A stretch of DNA of 64,000 bases. Source: Pyrenula massariospora (taxonomy: Eukaryota; Ascomycota; Eurotiomycetes; Pyrenulales; Pyrenulaceae). A program made the position numbers and the translations under genes. The stretch is from assembly GCA_021030905.1 (NCBI GenBank), contig JAGFMI010000017.1:620001-684000 (forward strand), written 5' to 3'. Of this stretch, positions 11,517 through 23,200 are shown in pieces. The notes under the pieces are model-generated. The model had not been told where the DNA came from. It did no database searches and was given only the letters and a program-made list of their open reading frames with translations. The stretch's first letter is position 1. Each line of letters begins with the position of its first letter.

Positions 11517-14361
11517 TCTGCTATGTTTAGTGAAAGCTTTGGAGAACTGCCTCCTCAGATCTGGTTGGACCAACGCTGTTGTGGAAACAGAGATATGTAG
11601 ATAGGTCTTGTTTGGCTAATCACCTGCATGTGGTTTGTAAAAGCTACTCCTTCAGCTAGAACGTCAGAAGATGAAAACTTGCTGGTCAGGGACGGCGGGA
11701 GCTGATCAATGTCTAATGAGTAGTGTCATGAGCTTCATATATTGCACCAGGGAACTTGACAGCGAGCTAATAAGTTGATCTTTGGGTAACATCAGCGGGT
11801 GCCAGCTAGTACTCCACTCTAGCTGTGCGTTCCGTGACAGAAGAAAACACGACTAAGGACTTAAAAGGAGTCCATCAATCACCTTTTTGACTTTGAAATC
11901 CGAGAGTACGGACTAAAGACAAACGTTTGTCCTCCAATTTTTAAGAGCTATCAGAATCCATATTCGCATTCAAAAGGCCCCACAATATATTAAAATAACG
12001 AAAAAGAAAGCCTCGTTAAAATGATGCCATTTTAGGAACAGCAACCTAAAGAAACTATCTCTAGGTTGTGCTTAGAGCTTACTTTTAGCAATATCAGACT
12101 GCACTGTCTATTTAGTAGATTTTTTCAATGACCGATACAATGATTCATTGTTTATTAACGAGGTCAACCTCATTTGGAAGTCCTTCAACAGTGTTCCACC
12201 CTAAGATTCGGTTACTCACGGGGTACTGACAGGCCGAAGCAATTTTTGGTGGAGGCTTTCATGAGATATTGTATCTTACCATTAGTGGTATTTATGCAGA
12301 TTTCAGTGGTTGATGTGGCGTCACCCAGCATGCTCCCGCACATTTTGACAGCTGAGTGGGTCGCACTCTGTCCGGCGTAGGAATCGACGCCTCACACGGG
12401 GAGAATCGGGGGGCCGAGCGAGCGGTGATGGCTCGAGGGCTGCAGCACGGCATACCTTCGATCTGGCCTAGATACGATGGAGATGGGGCCGCAAAGAGGT
12501 TTGAAAGTTCCAAGCCGTGATGCGCATGCGGTACATCGAGCCGTAATCGCACGCGGGGATGTCGGGAACAGCCAAATTCGTCAGCATGGCTTGCGCTGCA
12601 GACCATAGTGTTAGCACAAGTAAATGTACCTTTTCTTTATGATTGGTAGGCATGCGGGACGATAATAATGTAACACAGGAAGTGACCAACAAAGTGGCTT
12701 ACATGAATGAGTCGGCAATTGTGTGCTTCACATTTGACGGTCTGGATGGCGATGCATGTTTGCTTATGACGGCAAGTAACTAACACAGGTCAGTAGGCGA
12801 GCCTGCTCATCGGGCTTTTCAGCCGCAATTGACGGCACTTGATTTTCCATATTCTTTCTGTTGACGTGTGCCCCTGCGTCGCCTACAATAGCCTCTTTCC
12901 AATTGCGTGAGCATGCTTGCTATTTCGAAGTCTAATTATCATTGGATCACATATCCCGTCATTGATCTGCTGGCAGCCAAGGCATGCCGACGATTCACAC
13001 CACGGCTATTACCCGTCCACCACTGCGCATCATGTTGTCAGACGCACGTCTTGGGGCCAGCCGAGCCGTCCCGATGCCTGATGGCGTTAATGCAGCTGCA
13101 CATCATTATTTGTTTATTCTGGCAACGTACCATCGAACCTGTACGTAATGTGAGCCAACAAACAAATTCCTTTATGATTCGGTTAAGCACTGAACCTGAG
13201 GATTGTGAAGGCGCTTCAGTGGAGATCAAGGAGATTTTGTATAGGAGCTTCCCTGGCAAAATCCCCTTCTGCGCACTTGTGATGGAATGAATGGTCTCAG
13301 ACAACTGCACATCATTTTGGAGACCGATGATGAAATCTATTCCAGGCATCTAATGCAAATCAACCCACCATTTACGGCTATCGCTACCGGGCAATCAGGA
13401 GCCCGGTTTGTTCCTCATATATTCCCCACCATGCTCTCCAGGTGGTAGATCAGTGCGCCCACTTGTGGAGGGAAGCGAAGATGGCAACGGAAAAATTCTA
13501 CTTGGCCATGGGGCTTGGCGCATAAGCGTGTATCCTTTCTAGGTCCATCCGGACGGGGTAGGTGGTTGGGGCGGTTCAAAGATACGGTGAACAAAAAGCT
13601 CATTTTATTTTCTCTGATGATCACCCCTTCCCTCCACTGATAGGCAGAATTTTCTACATCTAAAGTTAGAGAGAGAGAAGGAGGAAGGGACAAGTACCGT
13701 ATTGTCTACGGTATGGATCGTTCCCACTAACATCCTATCTCAGCGACTGCTGTAGGTGTTGCCAATTTTTCATTTTACAGCATTATACGGTCATCGGTCT
13801 ATTTCAAGTGAAGGATTCCAAGAAACATAAGCTCAAATTGGTATGGCACGGATTGACTATGCCCAATGGAATTGCCGAAATTTGCAGCATTCTATTGGAT
13901 ACGATGAAACGGCTACCACCACTCCCTAGCCGCCCCAGTCCAGGTCATTGACCCAGAGAACTAATATGGTGTGCTGAAACTTAGATCCTCCTGTCATCTT
14001 TCTTAAGCGGCAGAAGTCAGCCATCTGCGTCTTAGCCACTTCACCCCTAAAACTTGGGCTTGTACTACCTTCATCAACTACGCCCGAATACGGCACTGCC
14101 ATGGAGAAGGAAACATCCACTATTCAGGGAGCTCACAGCTATACAAGGGATAACTTCTCTCTCATATGCTATTTATACTTCAAGCATGCATCATTCAAGA
14201 TCGTTGTTTTCGTTACGGTACATGACAATTTTGCAAATTTTATTCGCCTTCTGTTCGGACTTGATAACATTAATCAGCTCTCGGTCTCTCAGTGCCTAGT
14301 TCATAGTCATCTCCATCAGATTTACTACATTCTTCAAATTTCTTGCGCTTAATTTGTGGAA
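11517..14361. other. Gene-free interval, partly AT-rich
   Basis: About 2.8 kb between the acyltransferase and the rhodopsin-like gene. Roughly 11880-12170 is noticeably A/T-rich. Open frames such as 13038-13349 and 13415-13693 (minus) have no recognisable motif or splice-linked continuation, and I treat them as chance. I see no RNA gene or transposon ends. Confidence 0.45.
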
Positions 14362-15671
14362 ATGGCGAATTTGACACCAAGTGTTGACCCAGACAAGAAT
14401 GTCGGGCCTTCTGCCCTTACTACCGAGATCGTGACTCGCACACTGGCCTTTACCGCAATAATTTTGCGCTTCATCGCTCGAAAAGTTGGAGATTCTAAGT
14501 ACTGGTGGGATGACTGGATGATCCTGGTCGCCGGTGTATGTATTTAGGACCAAGAAGACTAGCGACTCACTAATGATAGTTCTGGAGATAGCTCACCATG
14601 ATCCCAGCCACGGTACTTGAAGTATCTGAGATAAATTTTGGGGTTGGAAGACACATCGAGTACGTCCTCAAAACAACTCCCCAGAACATGGCTGTATTAT
14701 CAAAGGTGAGTCAGAATACAATCAAACAAACTCACCAGCAATGCTAAAAGGACGTCTAGTATATCTATGCCAGCGAAAACACGTATGCTCCAAGCATTGC
14801 TACCATCAAATTGAGCATCCTGTTCCTTTATGTGCGACTTTTCGGCGTGAATAAAAACATGACTTGGGCCTGCTATGTGCAAATGATGTTCGTAGTCATG
14901 TGGGCTACTATTGGAGAGTTCTTTTTCATTTTTCAATGCTCCCCAATCTCAGCCGCTTGGAAGCCGACTCGGTCCGAAGGAACCTGCTTTCAGTTCTCGG
15001 CGTTGTTCATTGGCACTAATGTGGTGAATGTGATCATGGATTTCACAATTCTTGTCACGCCCTTGCGGTCCATTTGGACCTTGAAACTTCCAGCTCGAAA
15101 AAAAGTCTTTGTCACAATTGTTTTGATGCTGGGTGGAGGGCAAGTCATTCCACCTTCATGGCCGATTCCGGCCACTACAAGTTAGCGACTATACTGACTA
15201 CCTTCTCTCAGCGAAACAATCTTCTCCATGGTCCGCCTAATCAAGCTCTCCAGCCTTAAATTTCAGGACCCAACCTGGGACGACGCTACTGCCTTAATTT
15301 GGTCTGTCGTGGAGATGGATATCGGGGTCCTCTGCGCTTGCATCCCTGTCATGGCTCCGCTCCTACCAAAAGCTTGCCTCGTTCGCAGCGGCGGGACTAA
15401 GACACGCAGCTCTGGTCGTAATGATAAAATTAGCAGTAGCAACACAAGTATGAGCCACGCGCACCGCACAGAAGGTAATGCTGCAAATTGGCAGGATGAC
15501 GAGCTCGAGCTAGTGGGCAGCCATGATCCAATGGCAATCACGCGTACGACCGAGTTTGCAGTCCATGAGGAGCAGGGAAAGGATTTGTCGGCACTCGAGG
15601 CTGGACGCGCGCAGCATCACGCCGGGCATCAACAACAGAGTCGCGACGCCAACCGGAAGTATTTTGGATAG
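14362..15671 (+). CDS. Fungal rhodopsin-like integral membrane protein
   Basis: Four exons (14362-14535, 14592-14705, 14760-15139, 15212-15671) give 375 residues. Family landmarks are WWDDWMILVAG in the first loop, FGVGRHIEYV, YASENTYAPSIATIKLSILF, a Cys-rich turn FQCSPISAAW, and WDDATALIWSVVEMDIGVLC in the penultimate helix. Several hydrophobic segments fit a polytopic membrane protein with a polar cytoplasmic tail. This family is very common in Pezizomycotina, often next to metabolite or effector genes; its biochemical role is not established. The third intron starts with GC instead of GT (15140-15211), needed to keep the frame across GGGETIFSMVRL. The first intron is short (56 nt). Confidence 0.8.
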
Positions 15672-17238
15672 CTTTTTGAAATTCCGAGAAGCATTTTAGG
15701 TCGCCTGGGATTTACGTCGACAGAAGTCACATATGTGCAGCTATGATTTTGAACCTGAATAGTATCATCGGCAGTTGCGCTTTTAACGTTCGTTTTACTT
15801 TTCGTACTTTGTTGCCTCGACAGCAAGAATTCAAGGCTCGGGTGACGTAAACCGAGACCATGTCAGCAACTCATAGTGATTACTGCATGAAATCGGCATT
15901 AGAACGAAACTCTGTTCCTACATCTGATGTACGAGTCGCTGTCTAGACATCGTAAAGACAAACTATTAGCCAGAGGCACAAGAGCACATTCCACTGACCT
16001 CTCAGGTATTTCAAAGCCTACCAATCACATTGTCTCAACTACGCCATCCTAGCCACATCATTTTGCTAGGAGTCTTGCTGCTTTAGACTTTTAGAGGGAA
16101 AATAAAATGGGAAAGAAAAGGCGAGAAAGAAGAAGAAAATAATGAGAAGGAGAAAGAGAGGAAAAAAGAAAAGGAAAACAAAAAACAGAACAAAACGGGA
16201 ATAGATGGAGAGACTTCACCAGGCTGCGGCATATCCTCATCCGTGAAAGTGACAGATGGACGAATTATTGCAGATCAGGAACTTGTACCATTGCCCTAAA
16301 GCGCCACAGCTATCCCGCCATGATTACTTCTCCAGCTCCTGGTGGTGTCATTCGCTCTTCGACTCGCCATTTTGGACATCTCTAGCTGCGTTTTTGTGTG
16401 TCACACACCTACGATTCCATAGAGAATTTTGAGGATCTTGGTAAGAGCTGAAAGTTTTGGGGGCCAGAATCTCGGGATTTGTCATCTGCTGCTAAAGTGT
16501 GGTCATCCAATGATGTCCGAGGCGATGCCAAGGCTTCATGACCCGTCGAGCGCGCAAACACTAGTTAGCGTCAAACCCACCCATTCTCTGATTCACAACA
16601 AAATATACACGCGGGTTCCACTGCTTAAAATACAGCTAGTTGGAATTACACATACAGAGAATTCTTGACGCGGGAAGATAGCCTTGGTATCTCTTTATTT
16701 GCTGCTAAGACAAAATCCTACTGATGCTGAACCTGCATATGGTAGCGCGTCGTGCTCAATACTGTCATACAATGGCACACCATAGGGACACGAATACGTT
16801 GATAAAAATGGGCCCTGGGGTAACTCTTTGCATCCCGCTACGCTGTACGATAAGATATCTACCTCTGCTGTACAGCAGCAGCAATCAAAGACACAATCAA
16901 TACGAATGTGAGCCTAATCACCCTGGTGATAATAGTCGTTCAGCCTAAACGTGAGTTTTTTATATGCTCTATGCTATCGTATATCTTTCTATGAATGTTT
17001 ATTATTGTCGTTATTGTCAAAGCAGCGATGCTAATTCCACATAGATCACATGATCTTAGATAGGGGTCAGTCTATTGGATCGAAAAAACAAGGATATCTG
17101 TAGCAAGATAATCGATAACTACACTTACGAAGTAGATGCTACACACACAGTTGGCCTTTTGTTGCGTCTCTATCTCCTAAATCTCGTCCTTGCCGTTGTT
17201 TGCTCTTGTCGTCACAATTTTGATTGCCCCTAGCCGAC
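15672..17238. other. Intergenic region upstream of the PKS, with a polypurine tract
   Basis: About 1.6 kb without a gene. It contains a purine-rich run at about 16093-16200 (listed separately) and otherwise ordinary A/T-leaning DNA. It must include the PKS promoter; no specific regulator site could be assigned. Confidence 0.5.
16093..16200 (+). repeat. Polypurine (A/G) tract
   Basis: Roughly 100 bases consist almost entirely of A and G with only scattered pyrimidines. It lies about 1.0-1.1 kb upstream of the PKS start. Such tracts can exclude nucleosomes or form triplex DNA, but no function can be read from sequence alone. Confidence 0.6.
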
Positions 17239-20200
17239 ATGTCGCCACCTGTATCTCCAAATGAGCGTCCGAGCATTAAAAGACTCCTCGAGAGGCCTGC
17301 TTCAGCTCAAGATGAGGTTGAGGCTATTGCAATCGTAGGAATGGCTGCAAGGCTTCCCCAAGATGCTGTATCCATTGAAGAGTTCTGGGAAGTGCTACGC
17401 GAAGGTCGACGAGCAGCGTCTGAGATCCCCAAGGATCGCGTCAATATGGATGCTTTTTACCATCCAAACTCTGAACGATCTGATACCGTACGGCCCTCCT
17501 TAGGTATTCCTCAATATGCTATGTTCGAATGATGCTAATCATAGTGTCATGGTGCAGACAAACGTACGGCATGGTCACTTCCTTCAGGGAGACATTGCCG
17601 CATTTGACGCCCCTTTCTTCTCCATTCAACCCGTTGAAGCAGAGTCAATGGATCCACAGCAGCGACTTTTGTTAGAGACCTCATACCGAGCATTAGAGAA
17701 TGGTAAAATTCCTAAATTTTAGTGAGCCGTTGAACTAATCTTTATATGTTTAACAGCGGGTATGCCCATGGACTCCGTGACAGGCTCCAATACTGCTGTC
17801 TTCTTCGCCGCCTCGACTCGAGACTACGAGGCTATTCTGTACAGAGATCCAGAGCTTACGCCCAAGTATATGGGGACTGGTATCGGAACCTCTCTTCTTG
17901 CGAATCGTGTGAGCTGGTTTTTTGATTTCCTCGGTCCAAGTGTGACCCTAGATACCGCTTGCTCCGGAAGCCTTACAGCAGTTCATCTAGCTTGTCAAAG
18001 CCTGCGTAACAACGAGTGTTCAATGGTTAGTGTCATTTTTCTAATCTAGGAAGAATTATTCCTGCATTTCATGTAAAGTAACCACTTTTAGGCACTTGCA
18101 GGTGGCGGTTCTTTGATTTTGGCACCAGAGGTTTCCATGAGTCAGCTCTCGACTTTGGGATTTTTATCACCAGATGGACGCTCCTATAGCTTCGACTCTC
18201 GAGCGAACGGATATGCCAAAGGCGAAGGACTAGGAATGGTAATTCTCAAACGAGTTCGCGATGCAATGAGAGACGGCGACACTATCCGCGCTGTTATTCG
18301 TTCCACATCTATCAATCAAGATGGTCGTACACCGGGAATCACGCAGCCGAGTAAGAAAGCTCAAACCGACAATATCAAGCAAGCGTACCAACTAGCCAAA
18401 CTGAGCCTTGACCATACTAAATACTTCGAGGCACACGGAACAGGAACAGCCGTAGGGGATCCGTTCGAAGCAGAAGCCATTCATAATGCCTTTCAACGGA
18501 AAGCGGATAATCCCTTATATATCGGCGCTTTGAAGGCTAATATAGGCCATCTTGAAGCTGGAGCAGGTATAGCGGCAATAATTAAGTCAGTTCTCATTCT
18601 TGAAAACGGCGTCCTTCCTCCAAATGCAGGCTTTGAGTGTGTCAACCCGGCGATTCTCGTCGATAAATGGAGTCTTAAGGTAGCTACAACCCGATAAGAA
18701 TAATACCCATATACGGTTCACTTACGAACAAGGCAGTTTCTGAAAAGGGCTATTCCATTTCCCCAGGGCGAGATTCGACGTATCAGCGTGAACAGCTTCG
18801 GCTATGGCGGTACAAATGCCCATGCTATTTTAGACGATACACTTAGCTATCTACGGGCGAAAGCCTTGGGTAGTATCCTTCCAAAGATAGAGGCGACTAT
18901 GATCACTCAGATCTCTAGAGATTCCAATACTAACGTTACTTGTAACGGTACGAGCGAAGAGAACCTATTCAAATACGAAAATGATAGGCAAAACTTGCCT
19001 AGCAGAAATCCAGTAGTCCTTCTACTCTCATCAGCTGATGAGGCTGGAGTGGAAAGGCTAGCGAGCGCATACGAAAACCACTTCAAGAAAATAGTGAGGT
19101 GCGATCAGCAGAGTGAGCAAAGATATCTAGTAAATCTTGCGCACACACTATCTAACAGAAGATCCAACCTACCCTGGAAAGCTTTCTCTGTAGTTCAGAC
19201 TTTCCAGGAACTTGGAGCCGGGTTCGCAAAAGTCCTTTCAAGACCAACCCGCTCATCCGCTCCTCCGTGTATCAGCTATATCTTTACAGGCCAAGGCTCG
19301 CAATGGTATGGTATGGCCTGTGGACTTGCCAGCTTTGCAGTCTTCTTCGAGAGTCTGCGAAAGTCTCAGGAATACCTAAAGAATCAGGGTTGCGAATGGA
19401 CACTACAAGGTACGATGCGTCGACATCCATGCGGCAACAAATACTGACCTTCCAAGACGAACTGTCTAAGGACAAGAAAGGCTCTCGAGTTGATGAGCCA
19501 GAGCTTTCTCAGCCCCTGTGTACAGCTTTACAAATCGCTCTGGTGGATTTACTTCGGACTTGGCAAATTCGGCCAGTCGCAGTCATCGGCCACTCATCTG
19601 GTGAGATCGCTGCGGCATACTGTGTCGGTGCTCTTTCGCATGAGTATGCTATCAAAATTGCATATTATCGCGGACGTGTTGCAGCATCACTACTAGCCAA
19701 GCGTCCGGAACAAGGGACAATGATGGCCGTGGGCCTATCAGAAGATGATGTCGGCGGATACCTGGATGAGGCTATGAGAATAGCGGGCGGTCGGCTAGTC
19801 GTTGGTTGTGCTAATGCTCCAAAAAATGTAACCGTCACTGGAGACGTTCCTGCGATCGAAGCACTTCGCCAAACACTAGATGCAGCCGGCATCTTTGCGA
19901 GAAAGCTTCAAGTTTCCGTTGCGTATCACTCTCACCATATGGAGAATGTCGCTAGCGAATACTTGAGCAAGATACAGGAACTTTCTTCGAAAGCCCAAGA
20001 GGTAAATTTAGAAAATGCAGCTGTGATGTTCTCATCGGTCACTGGTGAAAAGATTGAACCGAAAAAGGTTGGTCTGCCAGAGTACTGGGTGAATAATTTA
20101 GTCAAAAAAGTCAAATTCTCGGAGGCACTTTCTCGAATGGCAACTTTCCTGCTAGAAGAGCGAAGCGATTTCAACAAGAGCGGGAAAGACATTCTCCTTG

Positions 20201-23200
20201 AGCTTGGACCGCACTCTGCGCTACAGAGACCCATTAAGGACACCATCAAAGAAGTGCCTGGAGCGACAAACCTCGACTATGACTACATTCTTTCACACGA
20301 AAATGATCCACTACTTGCATTAGCGAATGCTATGGGTCGCCTCCGCTGTTGTGGCTGTTCGATTGACCTCTCGAAAGTTAGCAGTCCCAATGTTCGACCA
20401 GAAGAACTCCAAACACTTACTGGTCTTCCTGCATATCCTTTCAACCATTCTCAATCGTATTGGACAGAGAGTAGGATCAGCAAGAATTTCAGGTTTCGGG
20501 AATATTCAAGGCATGAGTTACTCGGTGTCAGAGAGACAGACTGGAATCGTAAGTAATATGTTGTCTTAATGACGCTTCCTAAAGATGCTCTCGGCTAAAC
20601 TTTTACTCAGCTCTACAGCCAAAGTGGAGGAACGTCATTCGAACTTCAGAGCATCCCTGGATTCATGATCATAAGGTGAGCTATGACTGCATTTCAATTT
20701 CGAAGCTGCAGCCGATAACGCATAACAGTTCAGTGGCACTGGGCTATACCCTGCTGCTGCAATGATAGTAATGGCGGTCGAAGCAGCCCGTCAGCTTGTA
20801 GACCCTGAATCGAGGCTATCTAGCTATCACCTAAGTGATATAACTTTTCTGAACGCATTTGTGGTTCCTTCTGATTCCAAAACTATGGAAGCGCATTTGT
20901 ACTTCTACCCTCACAAGACTAGCGGTAGCAGAGACCAGACAAATTTTGATTTCTATGTCTTTGCCTACTTCAACAACAACTGGACCGAGATCTGCTCCGG
21001 AAAGATAGCAGTAGAGATCCAGCACTTTAACAATCCAAGTACCGGTTACGAGCAGGCGAGGATAAAAGGTCTAGGTTTGGAGAAGCTTCTCCACAAAGAC
21101 TTCACGAAGCGCTGGGAGATGATCAGCAGCAGCAACTTTTATGAGAATCTTGCCGCGTATGGCTATAATTTCGGATCAGCATTCCAGACCCTGCATGAGT
21201 TGCGCTTCACCGAAGACGGACAAGCTGCTGCGAATGTGTCTCTTGATGACTGGACTAACAAGGTTGAAAAGCCTGCTGTCATTGCACAGCATGTTATACA
21301 TCCGACAGACTTAGACAGCATTTTCCAGACGACCGTTGAAGCTTATAGTCAAGGAAGCCGTCTCACTGTTCCTGTCCTGATACCAACCAGGATAAAGTCA
21401 CTCTGGATTTCCGGCAATCTTTTGAATCGCAAGCCGGAGCAAAGGCTTCAAGTTATGACTAAGACAGTGTTTCGAGGGTTTCGGGAAACTGACTTTTCTA
21501 TTGGGGCTATTGATGATGAAGGTCGGGCTCAAATTCTCGTCGAAGACTTCCGACAGATGACCCTCAAACATCAAGATGCGGATCTAGACAAGCGACCCCA
21601 ACGATCATGCTACCATATCCACTGGAAACCAGATATTGATCTTCTCTCCTCTGCAGAAGTAGTGGAAATCTGCGAAAAGGCCGTAAATCCCGCTACAGTC
21701 CCGTCTAGTGATCTGGTGGACAGACAGGAACTTGTAGCTCTATACTATATGAAGAGAGCATTGATAGAGATGCCAGAAAGTCGATTTGAGAGCATGCCAT
21801 CACACTTGAATAAGTACATGACGTGGATCAAATATCATTTTGATCCAAGAAAACTTGAGTCGCTCCGAGGGAGTCAAGTCGAAAACGAGGAGCTCTTTGC
21901 AGATGACGGAACTCGAAACAAGTTTCTACTTAAATTTGCTAAAGAGTGCCCTGAAGGTAAACTTATGGTAAAGGTTGGTGAAAACTTCTCGCCAATAATG
22001 TCAGGCGAGGTCGACCCGCTTGAGATGTTGTTGGGTGGAGACAATCTTCTCAACGAATACTACACCAGCGCTCCTTTTGCACCTAGCTTCACACGTCTCA
22101 CTACCTACCTCGACATGGTAGCGTATAAGAATCCAGCGCTTAACATCCTCGAAGTTGGCGCAGGCACGGGGTCACTCACAGGACCGGTACTAAATTCACT
22201 CATACGTTATACTGACCGCACTGATGGCGCCGAGGACATCCCCAGACTCCAACACTATACTTTTACAGACATATCCCCAGGTTTCTTCGAAGAGGCAAAG
22301 GGCAAATTCCAGAATTTTGCAGCTTACATGAGTTATGCTATCTTCAACCTCGAAAGGGACCCCTTAGACCAGGGATTTCGGCCCGAGCAGTATGACGTGG
22401 TCCTCGCGAGCCTGGTCCTTCACGCAACTACAAATCTGGAGAAGACGTTACAACACGTCCGTAAACTGTTGAAACCAGGTGGGAAGTTGATCTTATTTGA
22501 GCCCTGCGCTCCGGAGACTGCCCGTACGTCCTTTGTCTTTGGTTTGCTACCAGGATGGTGGCTGAGCGAGGAAAAGGAACGAGAATGGAGCCCATTACTC
22601 GATGGTGCTGGTTGGCACGACATTCTTCTCAGAATGGGCTTCTCTGGCGTTGACATCGACTTGCCGGACCAGAAAGACCGCGCTAGGCTTACATTCAGCG
22701 GTTTCATATCCACGGCCATCGAACCTCAAGTATCCGTAGTTAAACAGCATGATGCTATCGTTGTGGCAGCACAGGACGCGCCATTCCAACAGAAGATCGC
22801 GCAAGGAATCGCAAGAGCCTTGTCCACAGAGAATAATGGCGTTAAGATACTGACTTCAGACCAATTCTTCGCCAATGACCTTCGAGGTAGTCACTGCATT
22901 TGTTTGCTGGAGATAGACAGTCCGTTCTTTGAAGACATTAGCGAAGATAGATGGTCATCATTTAAAAAGGTATTGACAAGTGCAGAAGGTTTGCTTTGGG
23001 TTACTCAGGGCTGCATGAGTACAACCTCCAACCCTCAGCTTGCGTTGGTCAAAGGACTCGGACGGGCGATACGATCTGAGAATCTTGCAGCCCATTTCCT
23101 CCACCTTGCGCTCGAGGCTGGGATTAATGGGCAGCAAGCAATCACGCAGATCCTGAAAGTCTATCGCCAGTCACTGCTTCCTCACGATGGCCCCTTAGAG

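Noticed and set aside
12907-13693. Open frames of 90-127 codons on both strands
   Set aside because: No motifs, no splice continuation and A/T-rich surroundings.
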